Notes under the pieces: model-generated
What the model was told of the DNA's origin: nothing
Seen by the model: the letters and a program-made list of their open reading frames with translations, nothing else
The model's database searches: none
Program-made: the position numbers and the translations under genes
In this document: piece by piece, positions 42,214 through 52,824 of the stretch
Numbering within the stretch: the first letter of the stretch is position 1
How the letters are laid out: the number at the start of each line of letters is the position of its first letter
Source of the DNA: Buxus sempervirens
Taxonomy: Eukaryota; Streptophyta; Magnoliopsida; Buxales; Buxaceae
DNA length: 64,000 nucleotides
Direction: 5' to 3'
NCBI GenBank assembly: GCA_947561395.2
Contig: OX387183.1
Location: 9,289,402 to 9,353,401 of the forward strand

Positions 42214-43648
42214 ATGAAGAAGGCAGTAATGCACCAAGCTTCAAGCATCAGCAGTAGCTTCATACTAGTAGGAGCAGCTGTTGTTAATCTTGTTGCAGTA
42301 GTTACTCTGTAGTAGTAACAGTATTAAATGAAAACGAAGTTGGTGTTTGTTTGTGCTTATTTAGTTTTTCAAGCCTCTCTCTTACTCTCAATTTTCTCCT
42401 ATATTAGTTCTTGCTCTTTGAGAGAGAGATGCTGTCAAGACAATTAGTGTTTTTTCAACATAATAACCAAAAAAATAATTTAAAAAAAAAAAAAACTTCC
42501 TTTCACTTACAATAAGAAAATTTCTTAATGATTAAACAATCAGAGTATTTCAACCCTACACTGGTGGCATAAAGAGCTGCCAGACTGGGAAACATGTGAG
42601 TTAAAGAAGTAAAGAACTGGGCAATCATGTTTAATTTTGTCCATACAACTGAAATTTTCTAATAGCTTCCTTTTCCACAAACAGTCTAGGAGATTTGGGA
42701 TGCTGCAGCTCAAATCTATTCTAAGTACAAAACATAAATAGAAAAAATCAGCTACAGAAGGACATTTCCCAATTTCATTAAGGAAATCCATTAATTACAT
42801 ATTTGCCAATTTGATAGGATGTAGGAGGACTTTATTCTCAAGACTGTAAGTCTATGTTCTCCACTAATCTGATAAATTATAAGGCAATGGTGAAAATAAC
42901 TCATTTCCTTGAGTTACTAAAGGGATTACATTCTAAGTTCAAATAGGAATTATACAAATTCTGGAAAGGTGCCACTTCCAAGCCGGAACATTTCAAGATT
43001 CCTCAAGCTCAAAAGGAAGCATTGGGGACTAAACCATGCTGTTTCTTTTGGGCATCTTCCCTGAAGGATCCCCACAGAATTAAGGCAGCTGAACATAAAA
43101 GCCAGTAACACAGATTCTAAAAGTGTTATAAGAGATCTGTAATAAGTAGAGACTTTTCTTCTGTTTGTACAACCATGAGATAGCCGCTTGTAAACCATCA
43201 TTCTATTTGTCCTTTCCGAAATTATTTTCACTTATTTCATAAATAAAATATTTGTAGTTTAAAAAATGATACTCTCTCTGGAGTACCCTGTTTAGTTACT
43301 TTATTGGAGAATGCCCCCTCATAAGAGATGAACACATGTCATGGGAGATGCAGTTGACTAAATTTATTTCTAATTGATTTATAAGCAAAAATATGACTGA
43401 GATCTAAGAGAGTTATGGTTGGTAACATCAAACCTCTAGAGGCTTGCACTTGCTCAAACTCTTAATTTACAATAACAAGTATCTAAAATTTTGCTCCTCC
43501 AAACAATTGAATCAAGAAATAACAGATTAAAAGCACCACAAAAATTAAACATTAATACAAAAGAACAAAGAGCAGCAAAAACTATTGCAGCAACAACAAA
43601 GGAAAGTAATCAAGAAACATTCAAGTAGAAACAAAAATGGAACCTAAC
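42214..43648. other. Cargo without recognised genes
   Basis: 3' flank of the lipid-transfer gene, then AT-rich sequence up to the farnesylcysteine lyase exon 2. Later exons of that gene were looked for on the minus strand and not found. Nothing else was recognised. Confidence 0.4.
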
Positions 43649-44413
43649 CATGACGAGTTCTTGTATAAGCAACGGAGATAGGCCGGCATAAACCAATTCC
43701 TCCCCCAAAGTCCGACCAGTGAGATTGTATAAACCAGCCCACTTAAGCATCTCATCCACGGTTTGGAAAATGGGACGAGAATCAAAATCCGCATAATATT
43801 TCAGGAAGGAATTCCCTGTATTCTGCATCAATTAGAATCATAAATACACATACAGAGACAGAATCACCCACAACTAACACAGAGAATATGAACAGACCTC
43901 GACGAAGCTCTCCATCCTGAGAAGCGATAATCCGTAACAGAAGAACAGAAGGACCTTATTAGCAAGCGATATAATCTTCTGGGCAAAAGGGAACCTCGAA
44001 TCTGAGTTAAGAGTCTTAAAGACGAAATGGGATCCATCCCAAATGCCAAGCGAGAAAGAGGAAGAAGACGGCTTCTTGACCCGCAGGTTAAGGGATTTGG
44101 TGAAGTTCAAGGCGTGATAGTTCTTGGGGTGCAGGATAGAAGCGCCGGCTTCGAAGGTGTCGCCGGCGATGGAGACCGTCGCCATTCTCCCCCCGACAAC
44201 TCCATGGCGTTCGAAGATTCTGATGTCGCCGATGCCCTGAAGCAAATGGTCGTTGGAGTAGCGACGGAGGAAATGAGCGACAGATGAACCTGCAATGCCA
44301 CTGCCGATGATACAAACACCAGCAGAGGGAAGAGGATTGATCGCTTCAGCTGAGGAAACGCAAGAAATGAAGATAAAGAGAGGAATCAGAGAGAAGATGA
44401 AGTCTGATAACAT
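43649..44413 (-). pseudogene. FCLY: Farnesylcysteine lyase, exons 1 and 2 (right repeat side)
   Basis: Exon 1 (44413-43898) codes the signal peptide, the FAD-binding GVCIIGSGIAGSSVAHFLRR and continues beyond the inverted repeat into LGIWDGSHFVFKTLNSDSRF and YGLSLLRMESFVE, ending at a GT donor. Exon 2 (43822-43649) codes NTGNSFLKYYADFDSRPIFQ and MLKWAGLYNL, with a good AG acceptor and GT donor. Later exons are missing, so the product would lack most of the substrate domain. Because this copy is longer than the left one, the left repeat was probably made by copying this end. Confidence 0.9.
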
Positions 44414-44633
44414 GTCTTTCTCTTCTCTGTGTTTTGGCCATCTCTGACTTTGCAATTTTGATTTCCCGCCGACGAAGATTACGAGGAAAATAAAAGAGCG
44501 AACGAACGCGGCTCAAAAAAACGGAGTTGGCTAAAAGCGTTGATCAAGAGGAGAGAGGGAGGTGGACGCGTGTCGTCCACCGGTTTGTCCAAGACGGTTC
44601 CAAAGAGGAAACCTCCGTAGAGGAAAACGACTG
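44043..44633. repeat. Right terminal inverted repeat of the Pack-MULE
   Basis: Inverse of 30717-31329. It contains the shared promoter-side block TTGATCAAGAGGAGAGAGGG / GGTGGACGCGTGTCGTCCACC (itself palindromic: GTGGACG...CGTCCAC), the 5' leader and the first 120 or so codons of the lyase gene. The near identity of the two repeats points to a recent insertion or recent homogenisation. Confidence 0.93.
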
Positions 44634-45660
44634 GTTGACGAATAACCTTGGCATACTCTGTAGGCATCTTTCCTCTATCCACAGATTCTCATCAGACTGA
44701 CTAGCCATTCTGCTCTGAAGTTGTTCAATATTAAACAGCAGCTCATCTTTCCTCTTATGAATATTCCCTACTCTCTCACAGTTCCAACTTTTGAGATCTC
44801 CTACTAATCTTGTTAGTTTTGATTTGAGTGGCCTTTGAATACCTTCCTGCTGACCTGCCTTTCAAGATTTATAAATTGTATTATGACAAGACTCCTCTTG
44901 TAGCCAAAAAGATTCAAAATGAAAAGGTCTTCGACGCTTTAAATTCTCATGAAGGAGGTTTGTAAATATCATGCAATAATCAGAAGCAACACGCGGTTGC
45001 TAATAAGAGATGGGGTGGGGGAAGAACTCTAGAGCTCCCAATGACATGAAACATCTATCAAGCTTCTCATAAATTTTCCTTCTGCCAAATTGCCCATTGC
45101 TCCACGTAAATTTTGGTCCACTATTCTGGATCTCAGTTAAATTGCAGTTGTGGATGAAGCTTTGGAATCCCTCAAGATGATTTCGAAGAATTGGGAGGCC
45201 CCCTCACTTCTTAGACTGATCAAGCATAGCGTTGAAATATCCACACAGGAGCCATGGATACGAAGTTGGATCGTGAAATTCTCAATAAATGACCATTGCT
45301 CAACTTGCAACTCAAACTTTGAATTTGCATGCACAAGAAGTGTAGCCCATGTCAATCCCTTATAAGATACCTGGAAAAGAATCATCCAATCCGAATGATT
45401 TAGTACCAAAACCTCGCAATCAGATTTCCTCATCAGTGAAATTCCTTCTCGTCTATCAACAGATGGATCACAGAAACGTTATTTTCAAAACCATTCCTGT
45501 GAGCAACCTTATTACATAAAGGAACAGAAGGCAAAGTCTCTGATAACATCACTATATGCGGATGATGTTTCAAAAGTTGGTCCTTCAGATGATCTTGAGT
45601 CATGGCCTGACCAAGGCCATGACAGTTCCAAAAACAAATCTTCATTTCGCCAAGTGCATT
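44634..45660 (-). pseudogene. LINE B block 1: endonuclease region
   Basis: Starts MKICFWNCHGLGQAM at 45645 and continues KHHPHIVMLSETLPSVPLCN, then frames break. Remnants of the later endonuclease (KVSYKGLTWATLLVHANS region, FKLRSFGQKFTW-type sequence near 45120-45060) are visible. The block ends at the Pack-MULE duplication, where the RQQ linker to the reverse transcriptase begins. Confidence 0.8.
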
Positions 45661-46913
45661 TCGTATGGGAAGGCAATACAAGAGGGCAATCTATCCAGAT
45701 TGTGGCATGCTCGAAGGTCCAAGATTGTAAGGTTCTCTAGTTTCGCAATGGAGTCCGGTAATTCCATGATTCTAGAAATCCCTCGAAGGCTAAGGTACTT
45801 GAGGTGTTTCTGGGTCTCCAAACCCTTCATGAATTCGTCATCCACTACCTCGATATGATGAGTAGTCGATTTCTGCCATCTTCCCAAGTGAAGAACTATC
45901 ATATTTCTCGCATTTGACAGCCACTGACGGTCAAGTTTTAAGTACTGCTCGTTTACATTGAACAGTGTCAGCAAATCTTCGGGTTTTGGAATTTCTTTTT
46001 CTACTTGTTTCTGCTGAGAAGTTCCGGATCCTCCTTTGTAGTCCTTGGATACCAAGCATGCACGGCCGGATGACGAGAAACTAGTCGGCGGTGTTGCCTT
46101 CGTCATATCAAAGTCAAAGAAAGCTTTTTCGGCAGCTGAGATCAACATGCGACGGATCCAGGGATGCATTGTACAGCTACTAACACTGGGGCTCAGGTTT
46201 TCATTGTGGGGTTTGATCATGCCCTTTCTTATCAGCTCCTGGAAGACGTGTTCTCCTTCTTCTTCTGCAGTCTTATTATCTTTGGCGGTTACAAAGCCTT
46301 CTCCGATCCACCAGTAGATTAAAGTTCTCTTCTTTATAACCGTGTTGTCGGTGAAGATGGAGAAGCAGAGCAAGCAGTCCTTCAAGCGCTGTTCGAGGAC
46401 TTCGTAACTCGAAGTAAGACTAGTGATGGCATAGCTTGTAAGAATATACTTTTCCATGCCATGCTTCTGCCAATATTCTGATGCTGCTTTTGTAGCTTGA
46501 TCCTTGGATGCTGGACCTGCTGGCGGCTTGTCGGTTTTCTGAGGGGGCAGTTCTTTGGTTTTCGAATGAATGGTGGACAGTTGATCGTTTATGATTTCAA
46601 TTTTTTCTCTAATTCTGTTAAGATTGGATTTTAATTTTTCCAAAGGCATTTCCTCACTTGAATCGCGATTCTTGGAGACACCAACTCGGATTTCTTGTAC
46701 CAATTCTCTGAATGTCAAGTTCATTCTGTCTTCCCACACCTGGACACTGGGCAAGATGGGTTTCATATCTTCAAGCCCATCCTCTACAGACTTGAACAAT
46801 TCCTTTATCTCACTGTTAGTGTTGTCGTCGACAATGGCAATACTTCTCTTCGCCTCGCTCAGCCAACCCTGCAAAATCGGCATGGCTGCTTCTGGATTCC
46901 TCTGGACCGGCAT
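45660..46913 (-). pseudogene. RPP13-like-4-type resistance protein lacking the NB-ARC core, LRR cut by LINE B
   Basis: Start MPVQRNPEAAMPILQGWLSE at 46913, preceded by an AG splice acceptor (TTGTGCAG), so a 5' UTR intron is likely. The N-terminal helical region is coiled-coil-like (NRIREKIEIINDQLSTIHS). There is no P-loop, kinase-2 or GLPL. The protein goes straight to the winged-helix ARC2 block (LEQRLKDCLLCFSIFTD, LIYWWIGEGFVTA, EHVFQELIRKGMI), then an LRR start (HLKYLSLRGISRIMELPDSI, LENLTILDLRACHNLDRLP). The frame is open for more than 400 codons and ends a few residues inside LINE B. Absence of the core looks ancestral rather than a local break, as no frame damage accompanies it. Confidence 0.78.
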
Positions 46914-47013
46914 TTTCTGCACAACTGAGAAAACACAAATGAGTTCGTCAGTAAAAGCAAGACGATGAATCAACAAATTCTCTAAATCAAGAAAAATAAT
47001 AGAAGTCTACAAC

Positions 47014-47349
47014 TAGGAATGGAAATTGTGCGGGTTAAATGGCTAACCCGGCTGGTGCCTAATGGTTAGGGTTCGATATGTTATAAATCGAGTTAGGATT
47101 TAGCTCAACACTTATTAAAATATTGTTTTCCATTTTATATGACATATAAAAATACATATTTCATAAATAAATATATTATTAATTTGCATATTACACTTAA
47201 AATCATTTATATTTTTATTAGTATACACGGGTCAATCTCGAGCAATCTCATTACTAACCTGATAGGGGTAGGAGCAAGGCTAAACACTTATGGGAATAGG
47301 TTATGGTTTGCCAAAACCCAGCTCCCAACCAATTTTGTTGCCATCCCTA
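47014..47349. mobile_element. Probable hAT-type MITE
   Basis: Left end TAGGAATGGAAATTG and right end, read inwards, TAGGGATGGCAACAAAATTG form a degenerate inverted pair, with GGGTTAAATGGCTAACCCG subterminal inversion. The flanking 8-mers TCTACAAC and TTGCGCCC do not match. An LTR fragment follows immediately and may have replaced the original right flank. Confidence 0.55.
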
Positions 47350-47850
47350 TTGCGCCCTCGTGGGGGCGCATGCGACAGGGTCGTAGCATGTGAATGTCGG
47401 GGTATGGAATCACCACTACCTGAAAGGGTGCAAATAGACACTTGGTTTAATTTGACTAAGTTTGTAATTAGAGAATCGTGTAAAAAATCCGGTTGAGAAC
47501 CAGAGAAGTCCGTAGATACCTTGTTCACCCCGTCCTAAGATAGGTTTGCTTGGTCACTCAATCTAGACTTATCGAATCAATCTACTCACTTTAATCCTAA
47601 TCCATCATGTCTCTTTTTGGGCCGGATTTGGGCCTCATGGATCTGGCTTGATTATGTTCTTTTTATTCATGTTTAATCCAAGTGAAATGAGTCAACATGG
47701 GTGGACCCCATTGGAAAGCCCAATAGTTCATGTAAGGCCCAAGGTGAAGTCTAAGTCTGTAAAGAAAATGGCCCGGCTTAAGTGGGCCATGCTAATGTCC
47801 CATTAAGTGGTGATTGGAACCACTTTTAACGCAACTGAAGGATTTGGTTT
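47350..47850 (+). mobile_element. Diverged fragment of the long LTR family
   Basis: Matches the start of the outer LTR at 8487 in order: GAAGTCCGTAGA(T/C)ACC, CACCCCGTC, a TGGGTGG(A/G)CCCC(A/C)TTGGAA block, and GGGCC-rich stretches. It shows no LTR 3' end or duplication, so it is a truncated old copy. Confidence 0.7.
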
Positions 47851-50526
47851 GAGGAATGCGAGAGGATTAAGCTTTCACCCGCTTGGGAACCGAGTTTCCT
47901 AGACATGGCTTTATGGCGTAATCATCCTCTCCTGAGAAAGAGGTGACTTAGGCTCGATAAGGCATGATATAGACAATGATGCAGTGCTCTTTGTGTGCAT
48001 GAGTGTGTAGACGAGCATGCTAATAACATTTAAAACATAACAATCTAACGAGTGTGTGCTTGAGCGCATGGGATCATGCTTGGCAAACAACATAGACATA
48101 TGGATGTGTCCTGGTGTGAGCTCAATCACTCAAAACGAAAAGCAATGGGCTCAAATTCCTCAATCAATACAGTGGCATCTCAATGACAATTTCTAAAGAA
48201 TGAAAAATATGAAAGGGAACTCAACCACTATACAATGCAACAAATTCTAGAGCTTATTCCCATTTCAATTCGGAAAACGACCAAACAGGGGCGTTTAGTC
48301 TTTTAGGCCGAACATCCCAATTAGAAACTTCAACATTCAAAAGTAAACAAACCCCATATGATGTATTGCAATTCCAAGAGTCTTTAGCAACCTACATAAG
48401 TATGTGATTTTAGGTTATTGATTTTAAGTTTGAAAAGAATTCTTGTTCCAGACATCTGGTTTGTGGTAAATGGATTTAGGGTTTTGATGTAAGATGTAAG
48501 GGCTGACTTTGATGTATCTTGGGTTTTTAAGGTTATTGGGTTTTCTGCTCTCATAATCATCAGCAGCTATTTGTAGTCAAATAATTGGTTCTATATGAGA
48601 TATACAGAATAGAAACGGATCTTTTTTGTTTTCATATAGTGAGGGTTTGTATATCAGGGATAATCGTTGGATCTATGATTATGATTTTTGTATGTTATTT
48701 GGTTCTCGATGAGGTGAGTGGATTGGAAATCAAAGTGGTTGAGAAAACCAAACAAATCAATAGCGATGCTCATGGAAGACAAATTTTTAGTTTGTTCTGC
48801 AACATTGAACTTTTGGAGCTCAAATTCTACACTAGAATGCTTATGAAGAAAGTGGAAGTATTGTTTGGTATTTCATTCAGTCATGTTTTGGTCTGTCTAG
48901 ATAAAAAAGATAAGTAGAAACCCTATATTCATTTCACAGCTTAAACAAAAGGAGGTTATTTTCTTTTTATTTAGTGTGAAGAAATTGGCAGCATAATATA
49001 TGATAATATAATTTACAAATGATCTATTAGATGGTAAAACCTTGTACAGACATGCTCAAAATGACTGTACAAGGTTTTCTCGATTGGTTGAAAGGCCTTG
49101 TAGAGAAAGTTGTTCCAGAGAAAGTTGTATTGTCTTGTGAAAACATTCTTGATTGAATAAGACTACCAGACAATACTTTCACTTTCTTCAAAATCTGTAC
49201 TACAAGGTGCTTATCTCATTCCTTGGTGCCTAAAAAGAGAAATTATAAGCAATTTGGTTAATTAGGCTTGGACCAGGTTGATCCTTTCATTATGACAAGG
49301 ATAGTTCCTTTTCAAGGTTGCCAATTGTCTCTTACTCTTATCAACTATTGGGTCTCAACATTGAATGGTTTGCTGGTTGTAACCAAAGGGATGGCCAATG
49401 TACTTAAGTGTTTACCATGCTATTCTGCATTCCATTACATTGAAATTATCTACTGAAATGAAATGCTTACTTTTTTCTCGGAATCATAATTTCTCATTTT
49501 ATAATTCTATGATATGGATTTTGTTTGACAAGGGGTTTTTTATTACGTGTTTTGTTGATATGTATTTTATTTTGTTTTATTTTAACCTTATGGATGTGCT
49601 TGTAAATCACGGAATTAGGAGTTCCTACCTAATATTGATCTTCTCGCAGAATTTAAACTGAATAATTGCATTCCTTCTCTAGGAACCATAAGACCCTATA
49701 TCTTGGGTCATTACTTTTTAGTAGTTGTTGATATTTTTTCACCTTGGGCCATAATTATGTACTATTTTCTTGTGCTTTTTTTACCCTTTTTTGTGTAGTT
49801 ATTTAAATATTTATTTATTGCTTTTTTTTTCTTTTGGTTTTGGGTTTCCAATTCTGCAGTTGGAGCTGTTTTCTTGATTTTTTGAATTACACTTTTGTGG
49901 ATCTTTTTTTCTTAGAAACTTCTTCTCTAATTTAGCTAATTATAATTTTGAAGTCATATTACACTTTTAAGGAAACCTAAATGTGGGCAAGTAGTCATTT
50001 TTCCTTGAAGGAAAGCTCGGAATAAAAGCCCTTGTAGTCTATAAAGTAGCTCTGCTTATAGCTTCCATTTGGGACATTGATTATATGTTCCTAAATCAAG
50101 TGACTTTTCTACAACAGCTGCTGGGTAGATTTCAGGAGGTTGAAGCCAATTATATTAAATGAGAAGTTAATAGAGTAGTTGCTGCAATGGCTAAAATTGG
50201 TTTAATGGCACAAAATAGGTTTTTTTTTTTTTGGAGAGTTCTCTGTTCAAATAGAATAGTGAAATTTATAAGAATGGATTGTAATGAACGAGTATAATTT
50301 TATAAAATAGCGTGTTTTTCTACCCCAAACAAAAAAAAAACAAAAAAACAAAATCATGTGACTCTATGACATAGTTGCAACACTTAATGCACTTTACCAG
50401 AATGTAATGTGTTTTGCATTTATAAATTGTAGAACTGTGTTTTTGGTGCTTATGTTTTCCCCTTGTCATCTTTGTTTTCCATGCATCAAACCTTCCGGAC
50501 GCCACACAGTAGCAGGAGCCTCGGAT
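47851..50526. other. Long AT-rich spacer without recognised genes
   Basis: Short frames are present (for example 48585-48917) but show no recognisable domain or codon pattern. Part may be intron or upstream region of the gene whose exons lie at 52300-52658. One perfect hairpin is listed separately. Confidence 0.4.
49036..49078. repeat. Perfect 14-bp stem-loop
   Basis: AAAACCTTGTACAG at 49036-49049 and its exact complement CTGTACAAGGTTTT at 49065-49078, separated by 15 bases. It is isolated in AT-rich spacer, with no duplication around it. Confidence 0.85.
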
Positions 50527-52190
50527 TTTTTTTTAATGGGGAAATCAAAATTCATTAGTTAGTTACCAGATCTTACATACAACCTACCCTGTGCATCATC
50601 AAACAGGAAAGTTGACAAGAACTGTGGAGGGGTCTTAAACCAAGTACAAGAATCAAAGTCTAAAGAGAAATTTGCTAAGATATTAGCTGCTGTATTACCC
50701 TCCCTATATATGTGAGAAGAAGATACCTCTTCAAATTTTTCACACCAACATTTGAGATCCCGCAATAAACCTGCTATTCCCCAAGGAAAGAATTGTCTAT
50801 TTTGCTATGACAGTTGTATGATTACCTTTGAATCACCTTCTAGAATGATTGAAGTTGCTCCTAAGGCAAAAGCCAACTTTAGTCCCTCCACCGCAGCCCA
50901 AGCTTCTGCTTGTAAAGCAGTTGAAACATCCACAGCCATAGCAAATCAATCTAGAAATCTCCCAAAATGATCTCTACATACTCCTCCTATAGCCGCCAAT
51001 TTACTCAAACTTCTATAAGAACCATCAAAGTTCACTTTGATGGCAAAAGGATGACTTGGGCATTCCCATCTCACAAACAGCTCATGATTTAATTGAGGTC
51101 TGGTCTTTGATAAAAGTTTTATCAATCTATCATCATCTCTCAGCTTTCCAAAGAAGGATGAAGTATTTTGAAGAGAAGGATGCTTTTCTTCAAAAATTGC
51201 TTGATAACGAGCCTTCCAAATAACCCATCCCATCAGTGTAGTGTCTGTCATAAAATTAACCATATTAACATCTGAATGAGGCAGTTTGAGTTTGGATAAG
51301 AATTCGAACCATTGAAACAATGATTGTTGAGGTCCCATTGATTGCACTACGCCACCTATCGTACTCAACCATAAAGCTCGGGAAAATGGACAATGGAGCC
51401 AAAGATGCTCCGTCGATTCATTCTTTTCTTGGCATAATGAACATAAAGGATCAATACCAGGAAGGTGAGTGTGAAGAAAATCTGCTGTTGGGAGCACACA
51501 ATTGAGACTCTTCCATAAAAACAACTTCATCCTGCTGGGACAGTAGAGATGCCATCCTTTAAGCCACAATTTATGATGACTAGATGTAGAAGTTATTCCT
51601 GAAATGAGCCTTTAGGCTGATGCCATAGAAAACCGACCCAAAGATGTTAGAGTCCAAACTCTTTGATCTGATTCCATTGAAGGAATCAATGGAATCAGAT
51701 GGGGTAGAAATAATCTTCAAAATAGTTTATGGAGACTAGGACTAAGATAATTTTTGAATGTCCCATGAACCAGAATGTTGATCCACCAGTTGACTTATCT
51801 TTGAAGCTTTCCTGATTCCTTTCAATCTGCAAATGCTCTAAGTCCATAATCCATTTATTAGATAAAATATCTACATCATCTCCATTTGCTAGAATCCATC
51901 TGCTACCCTTTTATATCCAATTCTTCAATTGATGTAAAATCTTCCAACCATGTGCGTGGCTTGACCTGCATTGAGATTCTAGAAAAGAATTATTTGGAAT
52001 GTATATATCTTTCATTAAATGTGACCAAATGCCTTTGCTGGTAGTCATCAATTGCCAGACAGATTTCAGAAGAAGGGCCTTGTTCATCATATCCATCTTT
52101 TTGACATTTAAACCGCCATTTCGCCATGGCATAGTGATGGGGTCCCAACATATAGTGTGCACTGTCTCTTTGTCTCAACTTTTTGCCCAA
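50527..52190 (-). mobile_element. LINE C, 5'-truncated
   Basis: The minus-strand LINE ends in a T-run (poly(A)) at about 50527. Recognised parts: end of reverse transcriptase (HTICWDPITMPWRNGGLNVKK, 52162), zf-RVT (DPLCSLCQEKNESTEHLWLH), RNase H (IKVNFDGSYRSLSKLAAIGG and SSSHIYREGNTAANILANFS). The 5' part is missing beyond about 52190, as in most LINE copies. No clear target duplication was found. It sits 110 bp before an exon, probably within an intron or the leader of the downstream gene. Confidence 0.85.
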
Positions 52191-52299
52191 AAAAAGACCT
52201 GGACCATTGATCTATTTTACACAAAACAGCCTGTGGATAGCTCTTTTTATTGTATTGAGTTTTTTAAAATTATTTATTATTTATTTTGATTTTCTTCAG

Positions 52300-52658
52300 C
52301 TTGAAGAACTTGGCTACCAAGTACATTATAGGCTCTTTTGTTGGGTCCTTTGCAATTGCATTTGGCTTGGACCATCTTATCATTGAGAAGAAGGTGTTTG
52401 GAGGTAAGATGTGGTAATTTCTAGAAATTGCATACAAAAATTAATTAACCAATGCTTCATGGTTGATAAGCTTTTGTTGAGATAACCCTCTCACTGGTTT
52501 GTGAACCAGGTACCACACCAAGATCTGTTTCGAGTAAAGAATGGTGGGAAGAAACTGAGAAGAAGTTCCAGGCATGGCTGCGTACTGTTGGGCCCCCAGT
52601 GGTGATGAACCCTATCAGTCGCCAGAACTTTATATTCAAGTCTCGTGCTGAATCTTGA
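52300..52658 (+). CDS. Small single-span membrane protein, probable plant complex I-associated subunit
   Basis: Two exons: 52300-52403, after a TTTTCTTCAG acceptor, and 52510-52658. They code LKNLATKYIIGSFVGSFAIA, then DHLIIEKKVFGGTTPRSVSS, KEWWEETEKKFQAWLRTVGP and PVVMNPISRQNFIFK, stop at 52656-52658. The N-terminal part is a membrane span, the rest hydrophilic. I recall plant proteins of about 80-90 residues with the PPVVMNPISRQNF ending that were assigned to mitochondrial complex I, but this name is from memory. The first exon, expected to hold only the start codon and one or two bases, was not located. LINE C and spacer lie upstream, so expression could be affected. Confidence 0.65.
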
Positions 52659-52824
52659 AGTGTCAAGTGTTAGCTTGTGAATTTTAACTTAGAGCAATTT
52701 CAATGGAAATTCTTTAGACTCAAAAATCTTGATTGTTCTGAATTTTGCACATAAACTATTATTGATGCCCATGATAGTAGCCTTCAAATTGCCATGGCTG
52801 TTATGGACTTGGGGCATGGTGGAT

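Larger units (their letters stand above)
30717..44633. mobile_element. 13.9-kb Mutator-like Pack-MULE with gene-derived inverted repeats
   Basis: Both ends start CAGTCGTTTTCCTCTACGG when read inwards. A perfect 9-bp duplication GTTGACGAA lies at 30708-30716 and 44634-44642, the Mutator signature. The host LINE resumes its frame exactly across the element. Inverted repeats are 613 bp (left) and 591 bp (right) and nearly identical. Cargo, left to right: farnesylcysteine lyase first exon, MSH2 fragments, a foldback element, SUMO protease exons with a solo LTR, a lipid-transfer gene, and farnesylcysteine lyase exons 2 and 1. No MULE transposase was recognised, so movement would need one in trans. 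Pack-MULEs are usually only a few kb, so this one is unusually large. Confidence 0.9.
20981..45660 (-). mobile_element. LINE B, in three blocks, split by Copia and Pack-MULE insertions
   Basis: The minus-strand LINE begins near 45660 with the endonuclease start MKICFWNCHGLG and ends at a poly(A) tail read as a T-run at about 20981-20992. Its blocks are 45660-44634, 30716-28091 and 21450-20981. Across the gap 44633-30717, rejoining at the shared 9-bp GTTGACGAA gives the expected LINE linker (RQQEPLRHQKSQ, then WLKEGDKNT). Across 28090-21451, rejoining at AGCAC gives RNase H (KVNVDGAFRQAQLRASIGG). ORF1 is absent, so it is 5'-truncated at the ORF2 start. No matching target duplication was found at its two outer ends. 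Confidence 0.88.

Noticed and set aside
43649-44413. A complete farnesylcysteine lyase gene
   Set aside because: Only exons 1 and 2 are present. No later exon was found down to 42214, where the lipid-transfer gene lies.
48585-48917. 110-codon plus-strand frame
   Set aside because: Hydrophobic N-terminus only, no recognisable domain, AT-rich spacer context. Probably chance.
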